Shown piece after piece: positions 34,039 to 46,766 of a DNA stretch of 64,000 bases. Below the pieces are notes generated by a model. The model ran no database searches. It had not been told where the DNA came from and saw only the letters and a list, made by a program, of their open reading frames with translations. Numbering within the stretch: position 1 is the first letter of the stretch; the number at the start of each line of letters is the position of its first letter. Source of the stretch: Massospora cicadina (taxonomy: Eukaryota > Entomophthoromycota > Entomophthoromycetes > Entomophthorales > Entomophthoraceae); contig JAKSZP010009547.1 in assembly GCA_022478985.1 (NCBI GenBank), positions 1 through 64,000 of the forward strand, given 5' to 3'. Position numbers and translations under genes: made by a program.

Positions 34039-36019
34039 CTGCTTTTTCTCAGATAAACAGTTAAAATTAATACTTTCTTTCTACTCAGAGTAACTTTCAA
34101 GCAATTTTAATTAAAAGGAAGTAAAAAAGAGCCTAACTAGACTATTCCAACCTCCCCCATTTGCTCCCTGATGACTTCAGATTCTCTGCCAGATGCTCCC
34201 ATGTGGGGCAGCGGTGAAACCCCACCCAGCGTTTTTCATCCTGTGGGAAAACACATTCAGAATGGCTCATCCAGTCTCAATAACACATCAGGTCAGTTCA
34301 TTCCGCCCAAGGATCTTGCCATCCATCTGGAACATGCCTAGAAAGTGCCTCACAGTCTTTTCATTCTACCCTGATCCCAGCTGCATTTTGGCCTTTGGGT
34401 CGAAAATGGGTAATTATTCCCATATGATGAAAAAGCCATTATTGACATGGCCCAGGCAGTGATGCTGCCAGCCGGATTTATCAATTTCTGCCCCTATAAG
34501 AGGTATTTTGATATTGGCTTCACCTGCAAAGCTGACGCCGCCACTGTGGCCACCATTCCCCTGGTTTTCCAGGGCACCCCTATTCCCACAACGTTCATCT
34601 GGCACCCCACTGACACCACTATGGTGGTTCAGTTTGTGGGGTTGTCCACTCACCTTCCCCTGCGGTGCACCATAAGGAGCTGATGGAAGGCTTGGCAACA
34701 TATGGCTATAACCCCATCCTTCAGTTTGTGGTCCACAATGGGGCTGCTCATCTTGCTGCGCCTCAGTCATTCACCACTATTAGCCCAAATTATAAAAAAT
34801 TGCTTTATCAATTTCCCCCTGCGCTGTCATTCTCTCTGCCCCTGACCACCCCATTCTGGGCCCAAGTCAAGGGTGGGTGGACTATCTGTCCATCCTGCCT
34901 TGAGTTGGATCACTTGAAACATAAAATGCCCTATCCAGCTGCATCCTCTGAACCTACATTGCCTCCATCTGGCCTCCAAAATGCCACACACCCCACTGCT
35001 TTTCCAGTATGGGGTACAATCCTTCCCCCTTTCCCAGAACCTGCAGCCAATGCAGCGCCTGCAGCTGCCAATCAGGCCCCTCCTCAGTCTAGTGCCACAT
35101 GCACTTCAACCAATCAGGAGACAGCATGAATAACAGTTTGATCCCACGTTATTCCCCAATTGACAGCCACGATCCATAATTTCACCACCCCTGATTTCCA
35201 ATATGACTTGAATTCATGGACTTCATTGGATGAAACTGATGAAATGGGCAATGTACATGAAAAATTGAATACCCCAATTTAATAAGATATACAGGTACAG
35301 CACCCCATTCAGATCCCTCAGTGTTTTTACACCTTCAACATAACGCCTCTGCATTACACTCTGAACACCATCTCACTGTTTCTGCAGCTGGAAACCCAGA
35401 TAACACCAACATCCATGCAATGACTAATTTGTCAGTAGTGATACTTGCCAAGGGTATCCTTCATCCCAAAATTGCTTCAACTTCACCCTTGCAGGTCAGG
35501 GGTAACATCCTAAACCTCCACAAACATGCAAAGGATACCATCAAGAGCGTTGCTACCTCTTATCAGGCCAAGACAAAAACCATTTGCGCTACCACAACTT
35601 TATTATCTGAGCTTCCTTCCATCCTTCTTCATGTGGAAGACTGCATTTTCAAATACCTAGGGGCAATTTTTGATATAGGTAAGCTTAAATACCAGCAAGC
35701 CATCAGCTAACTCGCTCCCCATGTCGCTGATCACCCCACACCATTACTCTCTGCCTTGGCCTGCACACTTTCCTTTGATATGGAATTTGATTCCAAGGAT
35801 AAGCCACCAGATCCCCCTTCCCCTTCTGACATGGTGGGATGAGTGACTCGTTGCTGTCCCACCTTGTTGGTTGTATTATCGTTCAGTTGTGTTTCACCTG
35901 CTCTTTTTGAGAGTTTAATCACTTTGTTTGGGTAGGTCTGTTCATTCATTTTTTAATTAATTTTTTGTGTTTTAGTAATGTCCATCCCCTGGTCAGCTTG
36001 CCTCAGCTAAATAAAATAA
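34039..36019 (+). mobile_element. ORF1-only LINE-like element, copy B
   Basis: A 1.98-kb element with an 18-bp TSD matching at 16 positions (atggatcaaagatttata at 34021-34038; atggatcaatgattgata at 36020-36037). It inserted between the Gy-E RNase H and integrase. It is colinear with copy A from the 5' end (actcag.gtaactttc.aagcaa) to the tail (ccatcccctggtcagcttg, then cctcagctaaataaaataa). It carries an ORF1-like gene only. The tail matches the full LINE at 56.05 kb more closely than copy A does. Confidence 0.85.
34180..35850 (+). pseudogene. ORF1-like protein of element B
   Basis: Frames in order: PMWGSGETPPSVFHPVGKH (from 34200), AQAVMLPAGFINFCPYKRYF and IPLVFQGTPIPTTFIW with VVQFVGLSTHLPL (34447-34683), KELMEGLATYGYNPILQFVV (34665 onward), ICPSCLELDHLKHKM (a CCHC knuckle that has lost its last Cys), a Pro/Ala-rich linker, and a C-terminal helical part (35321-35710). 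A few stops and at least two frameshifts are present. It matches the copy A protein along its length, and the order of parts matches ORF1 of the LINE at 50.7 kb. Presumed role: RNA binding for retrotransposition. The family of the N-terminal domain is unknown to me. Confidence 0.65.
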
Positions 36020-36053
36020 ATGGATCAATGATTGATAATATTGGGAAGGATTA

Positions 36054-37000
36054 ATGAACTCTGTAGTTGAAATTTTAGATGCTTGCATAACTTGTAAAAA
36101 AACAAACGCTGCATTAGGCCTAATAATTTATCGCCCAATGACTCATCAGCAGTCGTTTCATACCATCAGTTTAGATGTCATAGGTACACTGCTTGAATCC
36201 ACAGGAGGAGATCAATACATCATCATAGGATTGATCATTCTACAAAGCGGGTTGAAAATTTTTAATTCCCATACAGACATCTAAGGCTATTGCTAACTTT
36301 TTATATCAAAGTATATTTACTTTGCATGTCTGTTTGCAAGTACTGATTTGCAACAATGAAATGAACTTTATGTCAAGAGTTGTGAGAATCTTAGCTATGA
36401 GCATGGGAACTCAACAACTTTTCTCAGCGGCTTACAACCCATTAATTAATAGGAAACTAGAAAGAGCAATTGGAACATTAGTTTTTAATATTAATCAAGA
36501 TGCCCACTACCAATTTTTCACTGGGATCAATATATCTCATGTGCGTTGATGGCTTTAAAGATAAGTTTTCATTGTACCATGAAAATGTTACCCTTCAAGG
36601 CCTTATACAGATGAAATTTAGGCATCCTGGATCTATTCTTCTACAAATTTACCTTTGATAATTCCAAAGAGTCTGAAAAGGTGCTGAGAAGATTAGCTCA
36701 GAAATTTATAAAACTTAAATTAGGTTGATGGAAAATATAGTCAAAGCTTTACAAAATAAGGCCATCCACAAAAATGCATCCCACCAACCTTTATTCACTT
36801 TAGAGATTTTAAATTTAGTATTGTATCATCACAATTGTATAGCACCATGAGGTGGAGAATTATATTCCATATGGGATGGGACATAAGCTATAACCTACAA
36901 ACATGGGAATGAATACTCACTCAAGCCTTTAAGAAAATAGAGTAACTCAACCACATGCATAGGTGATTACTACATCAGTCTTCCCCTGTCAATATTCTTT
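36054..37000 (+). pseudogene. Gy-E integrase
   Basis: The frame at 36054-36284 reads LDACITCKKTNA (the paired Cys of the zinc domain) and FHTISLDVIGTLLESTGGDQYIIIG (first Asp region). The frame at 36322-36549 reads ICNNEMNFMSRVV, where the second catalytic Asp is Asn, then YNPLINRKLERAIGTL with the Glu. The C-terminal part continues in broken frames to about 36980. It closes the Gy-E gene set begun at 11784. No chromodomain is seen. At least two catalytic or frame lesions make it inactive. Confidence 0.75.
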
Positions 37001-37630
37001 AAGGAGGTGATGTTGGATATCAGAATATTGAACATGATGAGAATAATATTTACCAAACAACTTTTATGATAGAATTGTCGCCTAGGCATAAAATGGGCTA
37101 AAGAAAATTCCATTGATAATTATATGAAAAATTGATAGTTGGTCAGTCTCAATATGATACTAGTAAAATTCCTTTGGACTGACTCAAGACCAAAATACTC
37201 TGAGATGATATCATGTAATTTTGAAATAATGGTCAATAAAATTTAATATGATAATTACATTAGGTGGAATAAAAGGCAGTTAATTAATATGTACTACAAA
37301 AATGGTAAAAACTAAGAATCTGCTCAACAATCAACCTAAGTGTACCAAATCTCATCTGATTTGGTACATTCAACTTACCTTTCCTCCCTATCAAAAATAA
37401 GCTGCAAAGGCATTGTACAATCTGGATGCATCTCCTGACCAAGAGTCTTTCATCCAGATTCCTCCCTTTAATTTTATTAAACCTTTTCCTTGATAGGGTT
37501 TCTATTATTATATGTAACATATAAAAACCCCTAGCTTTGAAAATAAAGTTGCGCCATTATATTTGTATCTCTTTTTAGTACTTGAAACCAATAAATCATT
37601 TTGCCAATCTTACCATAGGATGGATACTCT
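37001..37630 (+). repeat. Gy-E 3' LTR with preceding polypurine tract
   Basis: AAGGAGGTGA (37001-37010) precedes TGTTGGATATCAG, a polypurine tract followed by an LTR start. Inside are a TATA-like acatataaaaacc (about 37517) and an AATAAA (about 37541). I have no second copy to fix the right end, which I place near 37630. Confidence 0.45.
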
Positions 37631-39303
37631 AGCCGATGGGACCTAAGCGTGACTTGGCATCCTTAAAAATAAATAAAATACTTGTCATGGGTCTTAGACT
37701 GATCCAAGTATTAACCATTGAGTTTTTTGTGCACAGCACCATTTAGCCACAAAAATGGAAGCTAACACTATAAAAAGTCTCTTATATTCTTCATATGACA
37801 CATTGTAGTGGTAGGCTGAAAGACGTGGGCGCTAATATTAGGGTAATAAAGTAATTCACTGAAGCCACAAGAGTTAAGGTCAGAACCTTGAAATAATGGT
37901 TGCACAAATAAATTTCATTTCTACTCCACAAAAAATGTGTAGAGATCATTATAAACACCTTTTTACCATTTTATATTTTAAAAAAATAGGTGTTACTATT
38001 TAATATAAAGTATTTAGTCTCAGGCAGTCAATATTTGCATAGTAAGCAAGGGTGATGTAACCTGCTACCTTAAGTAAGCATTTATAGCAAATGTTTTTAA
38101 CTATCTAAAATTCTTATTTTAGAGGGGTGGCTACCCTTTAGGGGTGGTTCCTGCTACCACTCTGGGTTAGTTTTGTTTTAAATAGGTTGAAATTAGCACT
38201 GGCTAGAAAAACTCAGCATGTTATATCTTCTCTAAGGTCAACCTGCCATGTTTACTTAATAAAAAATCTGACTTCTTAAATGTTTCTGCTTATTAAACAA
38301 TAAATTTATCAGAAAGGTAAAATTTCTTATAGAATTCTGATTAGAGGATCAAAATACCTACCCAAAGCAATTGTCTCGTCTTATAGCCTAAAAAAAGAAA
38401 ATTGGTCTATATTGGCACTAAAACCTATGCCACATCAATTTTATTAGGATCCATCACCTTGTTATATGCTGGAATGTTTGCCCTTTATAACTGTACCCTA
38501 GAATGAAACAGCAAGCTACCACTTCACTGGAACTATCCTTAGTATCAACCATAAGTTTAGTTAAATGGTTATAAAAAATCTAGGATACAGTCTAAGTATA
38601 TTTAATCAGTGATGTAACCAAGCATTTATCAATAGAAAGGAACATAAGACTGTAAGTACATGATTTCTCATCAAAGAAATTCATAGTATAATTAACAATG
38701 GCATTATATGGCTAAAAGTAAACAGTTTAAAGAACACATACAAAGCTTCTAAAGAGCCACTAATGCAACACCATCTCTTGGAGACTCTTTCCACTTGACA
38801 CCAGGTAGACCTGCTTGCCCTATGAGCAGATGTTGGCAGCTCTGCCTTGTTTTAAAAAAGTCTGTAATACTTTTTTACTCATAACACGACATCTTTTATA
38901 TAAGGGACCAAAATAAACAACCAATATCCATACAAAAGTTGTATACGCTCAACATAATTATACTTGCACCTATAATGAACATTACCTTTCCAAAAAATGC
39001 CAACTCATGTAGAAGATTTGTCTGTTACTCCAGAAAGCCTCACTAAACAGAAACTCACGTTCAAACTTAATATTTAAAAATTTTTTATAGATATAATAGA
39101 CCTCATGAATTTCTGGACTATGCTATCAAACAAAAAATACTCAACTACTTTATTCACTCTTGAAGCTAAATCATAAGTATTGATAATGTCACATATGTTC
39201 ATCACCTCAGTATCAACCATAAGGTGTCTCTAAAAGTCTGTACCGCAGCTTCTCTCCAACCAAACATTGTAAGCTATAGCATGTTGGTTCTTAACCCTAC
39301 TTC
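37631..39303. other. AT-rich stretch with a decayed minus-strand coding trace
   Basis: No intact gene. On the minus strand between about 39300 and 38650 the translation stays open for long stretches with protein-like composition (for example AIAYNVWLERSCGTDF and VMNICDIINTYDLASRVN). I do not recognise it; a decayed transposase or host pseudogene is possible. 37631-38650 shows nothing. Confidence 0.3.
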
Positions 39304-39308
39304 CTTCC

Positions 39309-39923
39309 TGTAAAAATATATTGTTCTTGGGTTATTATTGGCAAACAACCCCTTAAACTTTTTACTGCACAGGTTCAGTTCTTGTGCACTTTGTCCGCGT
39401 TGTATAGTATATGATATTATTGGTTGATAATATTATGATGACTATTATCCATAGTTGAATGGAAATCTTATATCTCAGGCCAACGCTCGGCCAGTATTCC
39501 CACTTGAAATACTTGAGATTTTGTGATCTAGGGATTCGTTCCCTCATTCTGTCCAACCAAATCTTCTCTGAGATTCCCTGGTGACAGTCTCTTTGGTCCA
39601 ACACATAGTCAGCAGCAATCCCCAATTGTTTCTCCTTCTTCTCCAGATCCCCACTCAGATCTTTACTCTTTTCCCAAAAGAGCCTCCCAATTATTGCACA
39701 CAGCAATAATATCCTTGAGAAGAATAGAACAATTGAAAGCTGATAATAGTTTACTACTTAAACTATATACTGGATAAAGATATCTTGGTAATATACTGTT
39801 TTTTATCTGTTTTTATTATGAGTGAATTCTAAGGAATTTATAGTAGGGATCCAGTCATCTAAACCTCAGTTAACACCTCTTTGATGAAATGGCAGCCATT
39901 GCTGTTGAATCACCCATCTTCAT
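39309..39923 (-). repeat. Gy-B-type solo LTR, left part
   Basis: It starts TGTAAAAATATAT and aligns with the Gy-B LTRs (ttactgcacaggttcag, gactattatccatagttga, gccaacgct.ggccagta). It is interrupted by Gy-C at 39924 and continues at 49517. The flank cttcc (39304-39308) and ctttc (50050-50054) form a 4/5 TSD. No Gy-B interior is attached, so this is a solo LTR. Confidence 0.8.
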
Positions 39924-40403
39924 TGTTAATTCTCAGCATCTAGGTCTGATTCTGCCAAGTTGGATTTTCACAGGGTATTAGCCACTGAGCAACCAATTTG
40001 AACAATATGAGGATCGCCAATTTCTTAATAAAACTTGATAAAATATATACAGAGCTATCGCCCCTTATTTCTACCTTTATTTTGAATATAACTTGCAGAC
40101 TTTTCTGCGCTCCTCTTCTTCTCATAAAAGAATATCCCCTCTGAATCTTCCATGAGACTCTTTATACCACAGTTCCCCAGCTAGATGCATCCTCAGCTTG
40201 GTAATCTTCTGTTCTTCTTCCTTTTCTGATTTAATCTCATTCATATTGAATCTTGGCATAAATCCTCTTGATTTGCTGAATGTCCTCATTTCACTCAATT
40301 ATAATTTGTATATCCCTTTTTCATAAATCTCAAGACTTGTCTCAATCCCCTCCAATCTGCCGATATAGGTAGCATATTGTCCAGTAATATCAAATTCCCA
40401 ACA
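39924..40403 (-). repeat. Gy-C 3' LTR
   Basis: 480 bp, TGTTAATTCTCAG to TTCCCAACA in plus orientation; partner of 46786-46995 plus 49249-49516. Confidence 0.85.
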
Positions 40404-40469
40404 TTACCCCCCCTTTGATTGGATGATAGGCTCTTACTGATTATATGCTTGAAGGAACTTTGCATGGAC

Positions 40470-41460
40470 TCAGTTGATAATCCAACCCCTAGCGGGTTCC
40501 TTAATTGTGTAAACATCCATGCCAGTCTTCTTGATAATCTCAAACGGGCTGACCCAAATGTTGGAGAGCTTGTTTTTTTGTTTAAATCCATGCTGGTTGT
40601 GGAATAAAACATAGTTCCCCATAGCGAACAATGGAAGTCCACTCTGGCGCTTCTGGACAGCTGTCTGGTCATGAATCTTCTTAGCCAAACTGGTGGAGTA
40701 GGCTTCCATTTGCAAATTTATCAATGTATCCGTGAGTTGATTCAGATATCGCTGAGGATTCACCCCACCAGTGTCCTCTACACATGAATATAGCAAGGCA
40801 GGCAGAGCCAAATGTCGATCATACAGAAGTTGAAATGGACTCTTACCAGTGGCAGAATGATAGCTGATATTATAAGTGAGCACAGCAGTAGGTAGAAGGG
40901 CACTCCATTCTAAGGGCTGATCTGTTATCAATTTGTGGAGTATGTTCACTAGGGTTCCATTGACTTGCTCCACCATCCCATTTGATTCCGGATGATAGGG
41001 GGTGATCAAAACCCTGCAAATCACCATCAACTCATTTAACTTTGGAAGGATATGCGAAGTGAAGTTGGTTTCATTGTTCGTCAGAATGAACTGCGGGCAG
41101 CCATGCCACTGTATAACACACTCCATAATAAACTTGGCAGTGGTGACCGCGCCCAAGTCGCTAATAGCCCTGGCCTCCACCCATCGGATCAAATGATCAA
41201 TGGAAACAATTATATACTTGGATCAATTCACTAGTTGGCAGAGGTCCCACTACATCAATGGAAACGGTGTGCCATGAAAACTGGGGTTTCACTAGTTGGT
41301 AGGTGTTTTTCTTGTGTACAGATTATCCTATTGACACTGATGGCAACAGCTAACCATTTCCAATATGTCGTAATGCATGCTTTCCCAGAAGTATCAGGGT
41401 CACAAAAACTCTAGCGTCTTCCACAATCCTCCATGGCCTACAGCCCAATGAGCATACACA
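40470..41460 (-). pseudogene. Gy-C integrase
   Basis: The minus-strand frame 41192-40470 holds the core in one open stretch of 240 codons: HLIRWVEARAISDLG, then LTNNETNFTSHILPKL (second catalytic Asp changed to Asn) and YHPESNGMVEQVNGTL with the catalytic Glu. The C-terminal part (GKSPFQLLYDRH, NYVLFHNQHGFKQKNKLS, IWVSPFEI) is an SH3-like tail; no chromodomain follows. Upstream (41460-41200), after a stop, is the zinc domain, with GHGGLWKTLEF, YFWESMHYDI and CCHQCQ. The Asp to Asn change should abolish strand transfer. Confidence 0.85.
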
Positions 41461-41499
41461 ATTATTGAGGGTCTAGCCAAAAGCTTAGGAAAATTCAGC

Positions 41500-43270
41500 G
41501 TCAAGTCTCCAATCCACTTGTATAATTCTTCCCCTCATATAAAGTTACTCTCCCTGAGTCAATCTAACACCTTGATCACCTGCAGCGGCTCTTCCTGGTA
41601 TTTGTTCACCACCATCTTTTCATACATTATATCAGTTAGATCCGCTGTGATAGCGACTGTAGGCAATTGAGAAAGACAATCCGCGTTTTGATGTTTTGCT
41701 CCCAGTCAATGTAAAATCTCGAAATCATATGCTTGCAGCTTCAGAGCTCAACTTGCAAGCCGTCCTTCCAGTTCATGCAGATTCTGTAGCCAGTTCAAGG
41801 AAGCGTGATCTGTCACTACTTGAAATCTTACCCCATGCAAATATACCTAAAACTGTTTGTAAGCATAGATCACCGCTAAACACTCCCACTTGGTTACAGT
41901 GTAGTTTTGTTCATGACAGTTCAAGCTTTGACTACAGAATGCAACAGGATGTTCCACACCGTCATCGTCCTTCTGGGATAATACTGACCCAATAGCAGCG
42001 AGGGATACGCCCATTTGTACTATGAACTGTTTGTCAAAGTTGGGGTATTGAAAAATGGGTGCACTTGCTAACACAGTACGCAATACATCAAAAGTGTTCT
42101 GGCATCATTCCATCCAATCAAAAGAAGCGTTTTTTTAATAACTTAAAAAGTGGGTCCCTGATGCAGCTGAAATTGGGAATGAACTGTTGGTAATACACAA
42201 CCATCCCCAGAAACACCTGAATGTCCCGCTTATTTCCTGGCCAAGTCATCTTGCCTATCTCTTCCACTTTAGCCAGCTGCGGTTTAAGCTCATTTGAATC
42301 CATGACAAACCTGAGGTATTCCAACTGCTCTTTAAAGAAATGGCACTTTTGAGGCTTATTTTGATATTAGCAGCAGCGAGGCGCTGATACACTTGCTCCA
42401 AGTGGGTTAGGTGCTCTGTAAACGTCCGCAAAAACACATTGATGTCGTCAAGGTAAACTAAAATGCAGGACAGCTTTAAATCACCTAAAATCATATCCAT
42501 GGCATGCTGGAATGTAGCCGGAGCATTACACAACCCTTGCGGTATGCGCATCAGCTGAAACAACCCTCTTGAGGTGATGATTGCACATTTCTCCTGTTCC
42601 ATTAATGGCAATTCAATCTGCCAGTACCCCAAGATCAGATCCATGGCGGAAAAATAGTTTGCCCCACCCAATCAGTCTAACGCATCATCAATACGCAGAA
42701 GAGGGTAAGAATCCTTCTTTGTTACGTTATTGAATTTATGATAGTCAAAAACCACCTGATTTGAGCCATCCTTTTTCTTTACAATGAGCACAGGTGATGC
42801 CCACAGACTGTTTGATGGATCTAGCATTCCTTGCTCAATAAGTTTATCCACTCCATTAGAGACAACCTTTTCTGCTGCTTTTGAACATCTAATAGGACGT
42901 GACCAAATGGGAGGGTGATCCCCATATCTATCCAATGTACCACCCCTTGAGCGCACCCCAAGTCATGATTGTTATTTTCAAAAATATCTCAATACTTTTC
43001 AAATAATGCCATAGCCTTATCTTGCTGATCCACCAATAATCCCGTGAGCACTTCCCATGGAACCACAGTCAGTACACTGAACAAGGAGCGAGCTGGTAGT
43101 CCAAGATCATCCCATGAGCCAAAATCATGAATATGACAAACTTCCCTTATAGGGATGAAGTGTAGGTCAGCCACCACTTGGTGCTGCTGGATTGTTATTG
43201 TCTCCTTCTGTAAGTTTGCTAGCATCACTTTCACCTCCCCATTCCCAGGAAGCAGTAACCCTGGAGCCAC
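41500..43270 (-). pseudogene. Gy-C reverse transcriptase and RNase H
   Basis: Frames in order on the minus strand: 43270-42989, the pre-RT spacer; 42956-42672, RT start (SLWASPVLIVKKKDGS, VVFDYHKFN); 42671-42255, palm (FSAMDLILGYWQI, QGLCNAPATFQ, LVYLDDINVF with intact YLDD); 42324-42118, thumb and connection (VFLGMVVYYQQFIPNF); 42083-41847, RNase H (FDKQFIVQMGVSLAAIGSVL, where TDAS is MGVS, then HPVAFCSQSL). Frameshifts or stops separate these. The RT catalytic residues are kept; the RNase H first Asp appears lost (MGVS). The segments are colinear with Gy-B. Confidence 0.85.
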
Positions 43271-43462
43271 ATGTGGTTTGAGCTATGAGTGCTGATGAGG
43301 CGCCATAATTTCTCCATAAAGCCCCTTAGGGACTTCGATTTCAAGCCCAGTCCCTATTATGCTCTGGTGTCCAGATGGTAGGCTTAAAGCGCGCGTTGCT
43401 CAAAGCAGGATTCCTTTGTACTCATATATCTGGTTGGGGAGGATCTTGGTCCGCTGACTCAG

Positions 43463-44220
43463 TCACTGATAGCGAACAGGAATCACTCCATCACTGTATG
43501 CTAGATTGACTTGACCAGAGTGGACTGGATCCGTTGGGATTCCACCAGAGGAAAAATATACTGGAATCTGTTGGCTGAACATAGTAAGGATTTCTTCCGC
43601 CGTATTTATCACAACACCAAATTTCCTCATGAAAGCCGCGCCAATTAACACATTGAAGTGGTTATTTGGCAAAACCACCGCTGGAGCGGACACCTGGACT
43701 GACCTGAATTGTAGAGGCAACGCGTTATATGCTCCTTCCAACACAGTGCTATGCGTTCCCGTGGTCCCATATACTACTCAATGGTCCACATACAATTCAA
43801 CATAAGTTTATCCACCAACGGGGTAGAGACTATGTTCACAGGTGCTCCCATGTCTATGATAGCGCGGATTTTTGTGTTTTGAACGAATATGTCACAATAA
43901 GTACATTCTGAGTAATAAGAACCATTAGTGTTTATTACTTGTACATTCAAGGGCTTTGTGTTACTCAAGAAGGAAGAAATACCCTTGCTGACCTGAGGAT
44001 ACTCACTAGAGATTTTCTCCACCAGAATAGCTATGTTAACCCCTAATAAAGGAGCGACGTTTAGCAAAGGATCCACGTTGCTAGTGCCAGTCTGTTCCAG
44101 GATCTGCCACACATATGGCTTCTGCACATCTTGGCGGAAAACAGCCCAATTGGGAAAACTCTTACTTTCAGAAGTGGAAGCAGGGGTATCCAATGAAAGC
44201 TGCTGGTATAAATCATCCAA
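43463..44220 (-). pseudogene. Gy-C protease region
   Basis: The frame 44220-43774 reads a linker (MDDLYQQLSLDTPAST) and IRAIIDMGAPVNIVSTPLVDKL, a retropepsin active site with DMG in place of DTG (or DSG). A frame break near 43760 leads to 43744-43463, with VVLPNNHFNVLIGAAFMRKFGVVI, the second half of the protease fold with the hydrophobic-hydrophobic-Gly turn (VLIGAAF). It processes the polyprotein in intact elements. Gy-E also has LDMG here, so Met at this place may be ancestral to the clade or a shared decay. Confidence 0.7.
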
Positions 44221-44319
44221 TTGAGGTTCAATTTCTAATCAGAAAGTCATTTGGCAATTGTTAGGGACAAGTGAATTAGCTTAGCAGAGATAGAGCATCC
44301 CATCTCTACTCCACTTAAG

Positions 44320-45100
44320 CTTTTCCCTGCTCGATTACCTTAGTTGGCATTGCATACACTTGTGGTTTGCTATGGCAATTGAGTTCATAATGCCCTCTTT
44401 GTCCGCACTGGAAGCAAGTGTTCATAAAAGGTGCACATATATAATTTGGGCCAGAAGGACCAGGTCAAAAATTGCTGGTAAGGTTCTAAGATCACAGTCA
44501 AACTGGTGAAGCATACACAGGCTAGAAAGGGTCTACTGACTCATATGAGGGATAAATATGTTCCAGTGGCTGATAACCCAGTCACTGTGGCCTATATTCA
44601 GAAAGGGATGGAGCAGGGGCAACGGAGATTTTTCAGGCTATGTTGGGGGCGCTGTTTGTGGCAGAGAGTCGACGTAAGGCATTCATGATTAAACAAGTCT
44701 GGTATCCCCATCCAACACATGAGACATAGCATTATATAGTTCCTTGTATGGTTTGACTGCCGCCATCATCACTATACCTACTTCCTCAGTGGTCAAGATA
44801 TTAGCCTCAAGTAGAACGTGTGCTTCCACCAAAAACTGCTCAGCAAATTCCAACAGGATCTTATTTTGGTAAAACTGTATAGTCATAAATTTGGCTTTCC
44901 ATTGAGACATTTTGTTAGCACCCCCAAACAGCCAGATAATGATCACTTTTACTTGTGTGTAAGATACCAAGCTATTTGTAAGATAGCAGGTTACTTGATC
45001 AGCGCTTTCCACATCTAAAGCGGACAGCAACAACTTTGCTTTTTGTCAATCAGTAGCCCCTTCCACAGCAAATTTGAAATGTATAAAGTAACTGTGTAAG
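44320..45100 (-). pseudogene. Gy-C capsid and zinc knuckle
   Basis: The frame 45033-44689 carries a capsid-like helical segment (LLSALDVESADQV, IIWLFGGANKMSQWKAKF, FAEQFLVEAHVLLEAN). About 44420-44340 reads TCFQCGQRGHYELNCH, a perfect CX2CX4HX4C knuckle used to bind the RNA genome. A stop lies between. The knuckle is missing from the Gy-A gag and is the clearest gag landmark in the window. Confidence 0.8.
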
Positions 45101-45106
45101 TTCCTG

Positions 45107-46740
45107 TTATGACTGAAAGGAGGTAATTTTTTGATACAAACAAAATTCGCTTTGCTCTAGGGTCCTGCTGCAAGGGGCAGGCGAATTGTTTTTGGAGCGA
45201 CTATGGGAACCATCATTTGGTGTGTTATCATACAGCTGGCTGGAAGAGCTTAAACCTGTCAAAAAGGAATTGGGAGAAGTGGTGTCGCGCAGGGGGTCCA
45301 TTGTGCCGCCCAATGGATACTTGTTTGCTGATCCATAACATTCTTCCCCTGAGTCACCACTAACTGCCCCATTCCCCCTGGCTCTGGTACACCTCGCGAA
45401 CTGTTTGCTAATCATCTGCTCTGCTTTAACTGAATAACATTTACACCATCCATCCTGAAATTCCTGTTGCATCATTTCATACTGATGTTGCAATTTCTGC
45501 CAGAATTCCCTTTCCTCATTCAGTTTTTGTTCCACAGTTTGTAATTGCAAAAGAACTTCCTCGATTATATTCTGCAGGTGGGTTTGCTGTTGACTTGTGA
45601 TTTCCACTTGCTGATTTGCATTGTTTATTTGGTTAACAAGGGAGGATTGTTCCTGCACCAAATCCTCATTGGTCCATCGAAGGGTATCAAGGTGCCCTTG
45701 CATGTCCGCATAATCTCTTGTCTCACCAATAGGAAGAGGAAAGGCTCATTGGCGCTCAGCCTGACTAATGGCTTCCAGTTGTGTAACTAAATGAATAAGC
45801 TGGAGATACTTGAGAGACATTGACCAAAGGATAAGCGCGTTATCTGTCATTTGCTGGGTATTCCATTTAATACAGAGTTGGTTTACTTCTGTCAATAGAG
45901 AGCTGACTTGGGCCGCCACTTGCTTTTCCATCAGGGTCATTCTTTCCTTGAGCTGGGAAATCGTGGCTTCAAGAGCTTCCGCCCATTCAGCTAGCTCCAT
46001 CATACAGTGCTCGGTATTATTCCCCAAGGTTGTTACATCCTGAATCCACTCCGCTGATAGGCCATGCTGATCCAGCAGTTCTCTTATTACTTGAGGAAAT
46101 TGTGAGTCTAACTGTGGTGCTAGAATGTCTAATCAATGGTGGACATCCCCAACATGTTGATCCATCTGTGCCAGCGCCTCTTGTATTTCTGAAAACAAAC
46201 AATCAAGGTGGTCAAGCAGGAGGTGAGTATCGTGCTGCTGTGCTTGTGTAAACTGCAATACATCTCCAATTTCAATATTATGGTGAGCCAGAACATGCAG
46301 TAGATGGCGAATCAAAGGTTGCACATAAGCAACTAAATATTCATCAATTCTGTGGGTACCAAGGTGGTGAGCTAACCCCATAGTAGTTGCATCCAAATAA
46401 GACATGTACAGCATATATCAATTTTCTTGATAGCGTTGGTTATAGAACAGACTCAGGGCATTTTCCCCAGTCTCATCCTCATATAGGTGATATCAACGCA
46501 ACAGCCATTACATAATATTTCTCAGTTGTTGGGGAGTCACATTTGTGGAGCGTCCTTGTTGGTTGGTCATCAGCTCCAGGCAATTCTTAAATTGCAAATT
46601 AATCATAACTTCATCATCCCCTGGTTTGGTAACAGTAAATAATGTTGGTTCAGGGTTAGGTGCCTCCCGGGCTTCTTCAGCATACCAGGCTCAGAATCTG
46701 ATCAGGTTATGTTGGAAAGAATGAGGACTCGTCATTGTTT
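45107..46740 (-). pseudogene. Gy-C gag N-terminus with long coiled coil
   Basis: The minus strand reads, from about 46735: GDDEVMINLQFKNCLELM, then 46414-46133 (HHLGTHRIDEYLVAYVQPLI), 46027-45746 (MELAEWAEALEATISQLKERM) and 45703-45107 (LDTLRWTNEDLVQEQSSLVNQ, heptad-like Gln/Glu/Leu repeats, then a Ser/Asn-rich region). Long helical coiled-coil sequence spans at least 250 residues, which is large for a Gypsy gag N-terminus. Three or four stops interrupt an otherwise continuous frame set. The decayed counterpart is at 6816-9124. The coiled coil presumably drives particle assembly; that is inference. Confidence 0.7.
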
Positions 46741-46766
46741 TTTACCAACTATAGTTGCTAAGTGGC

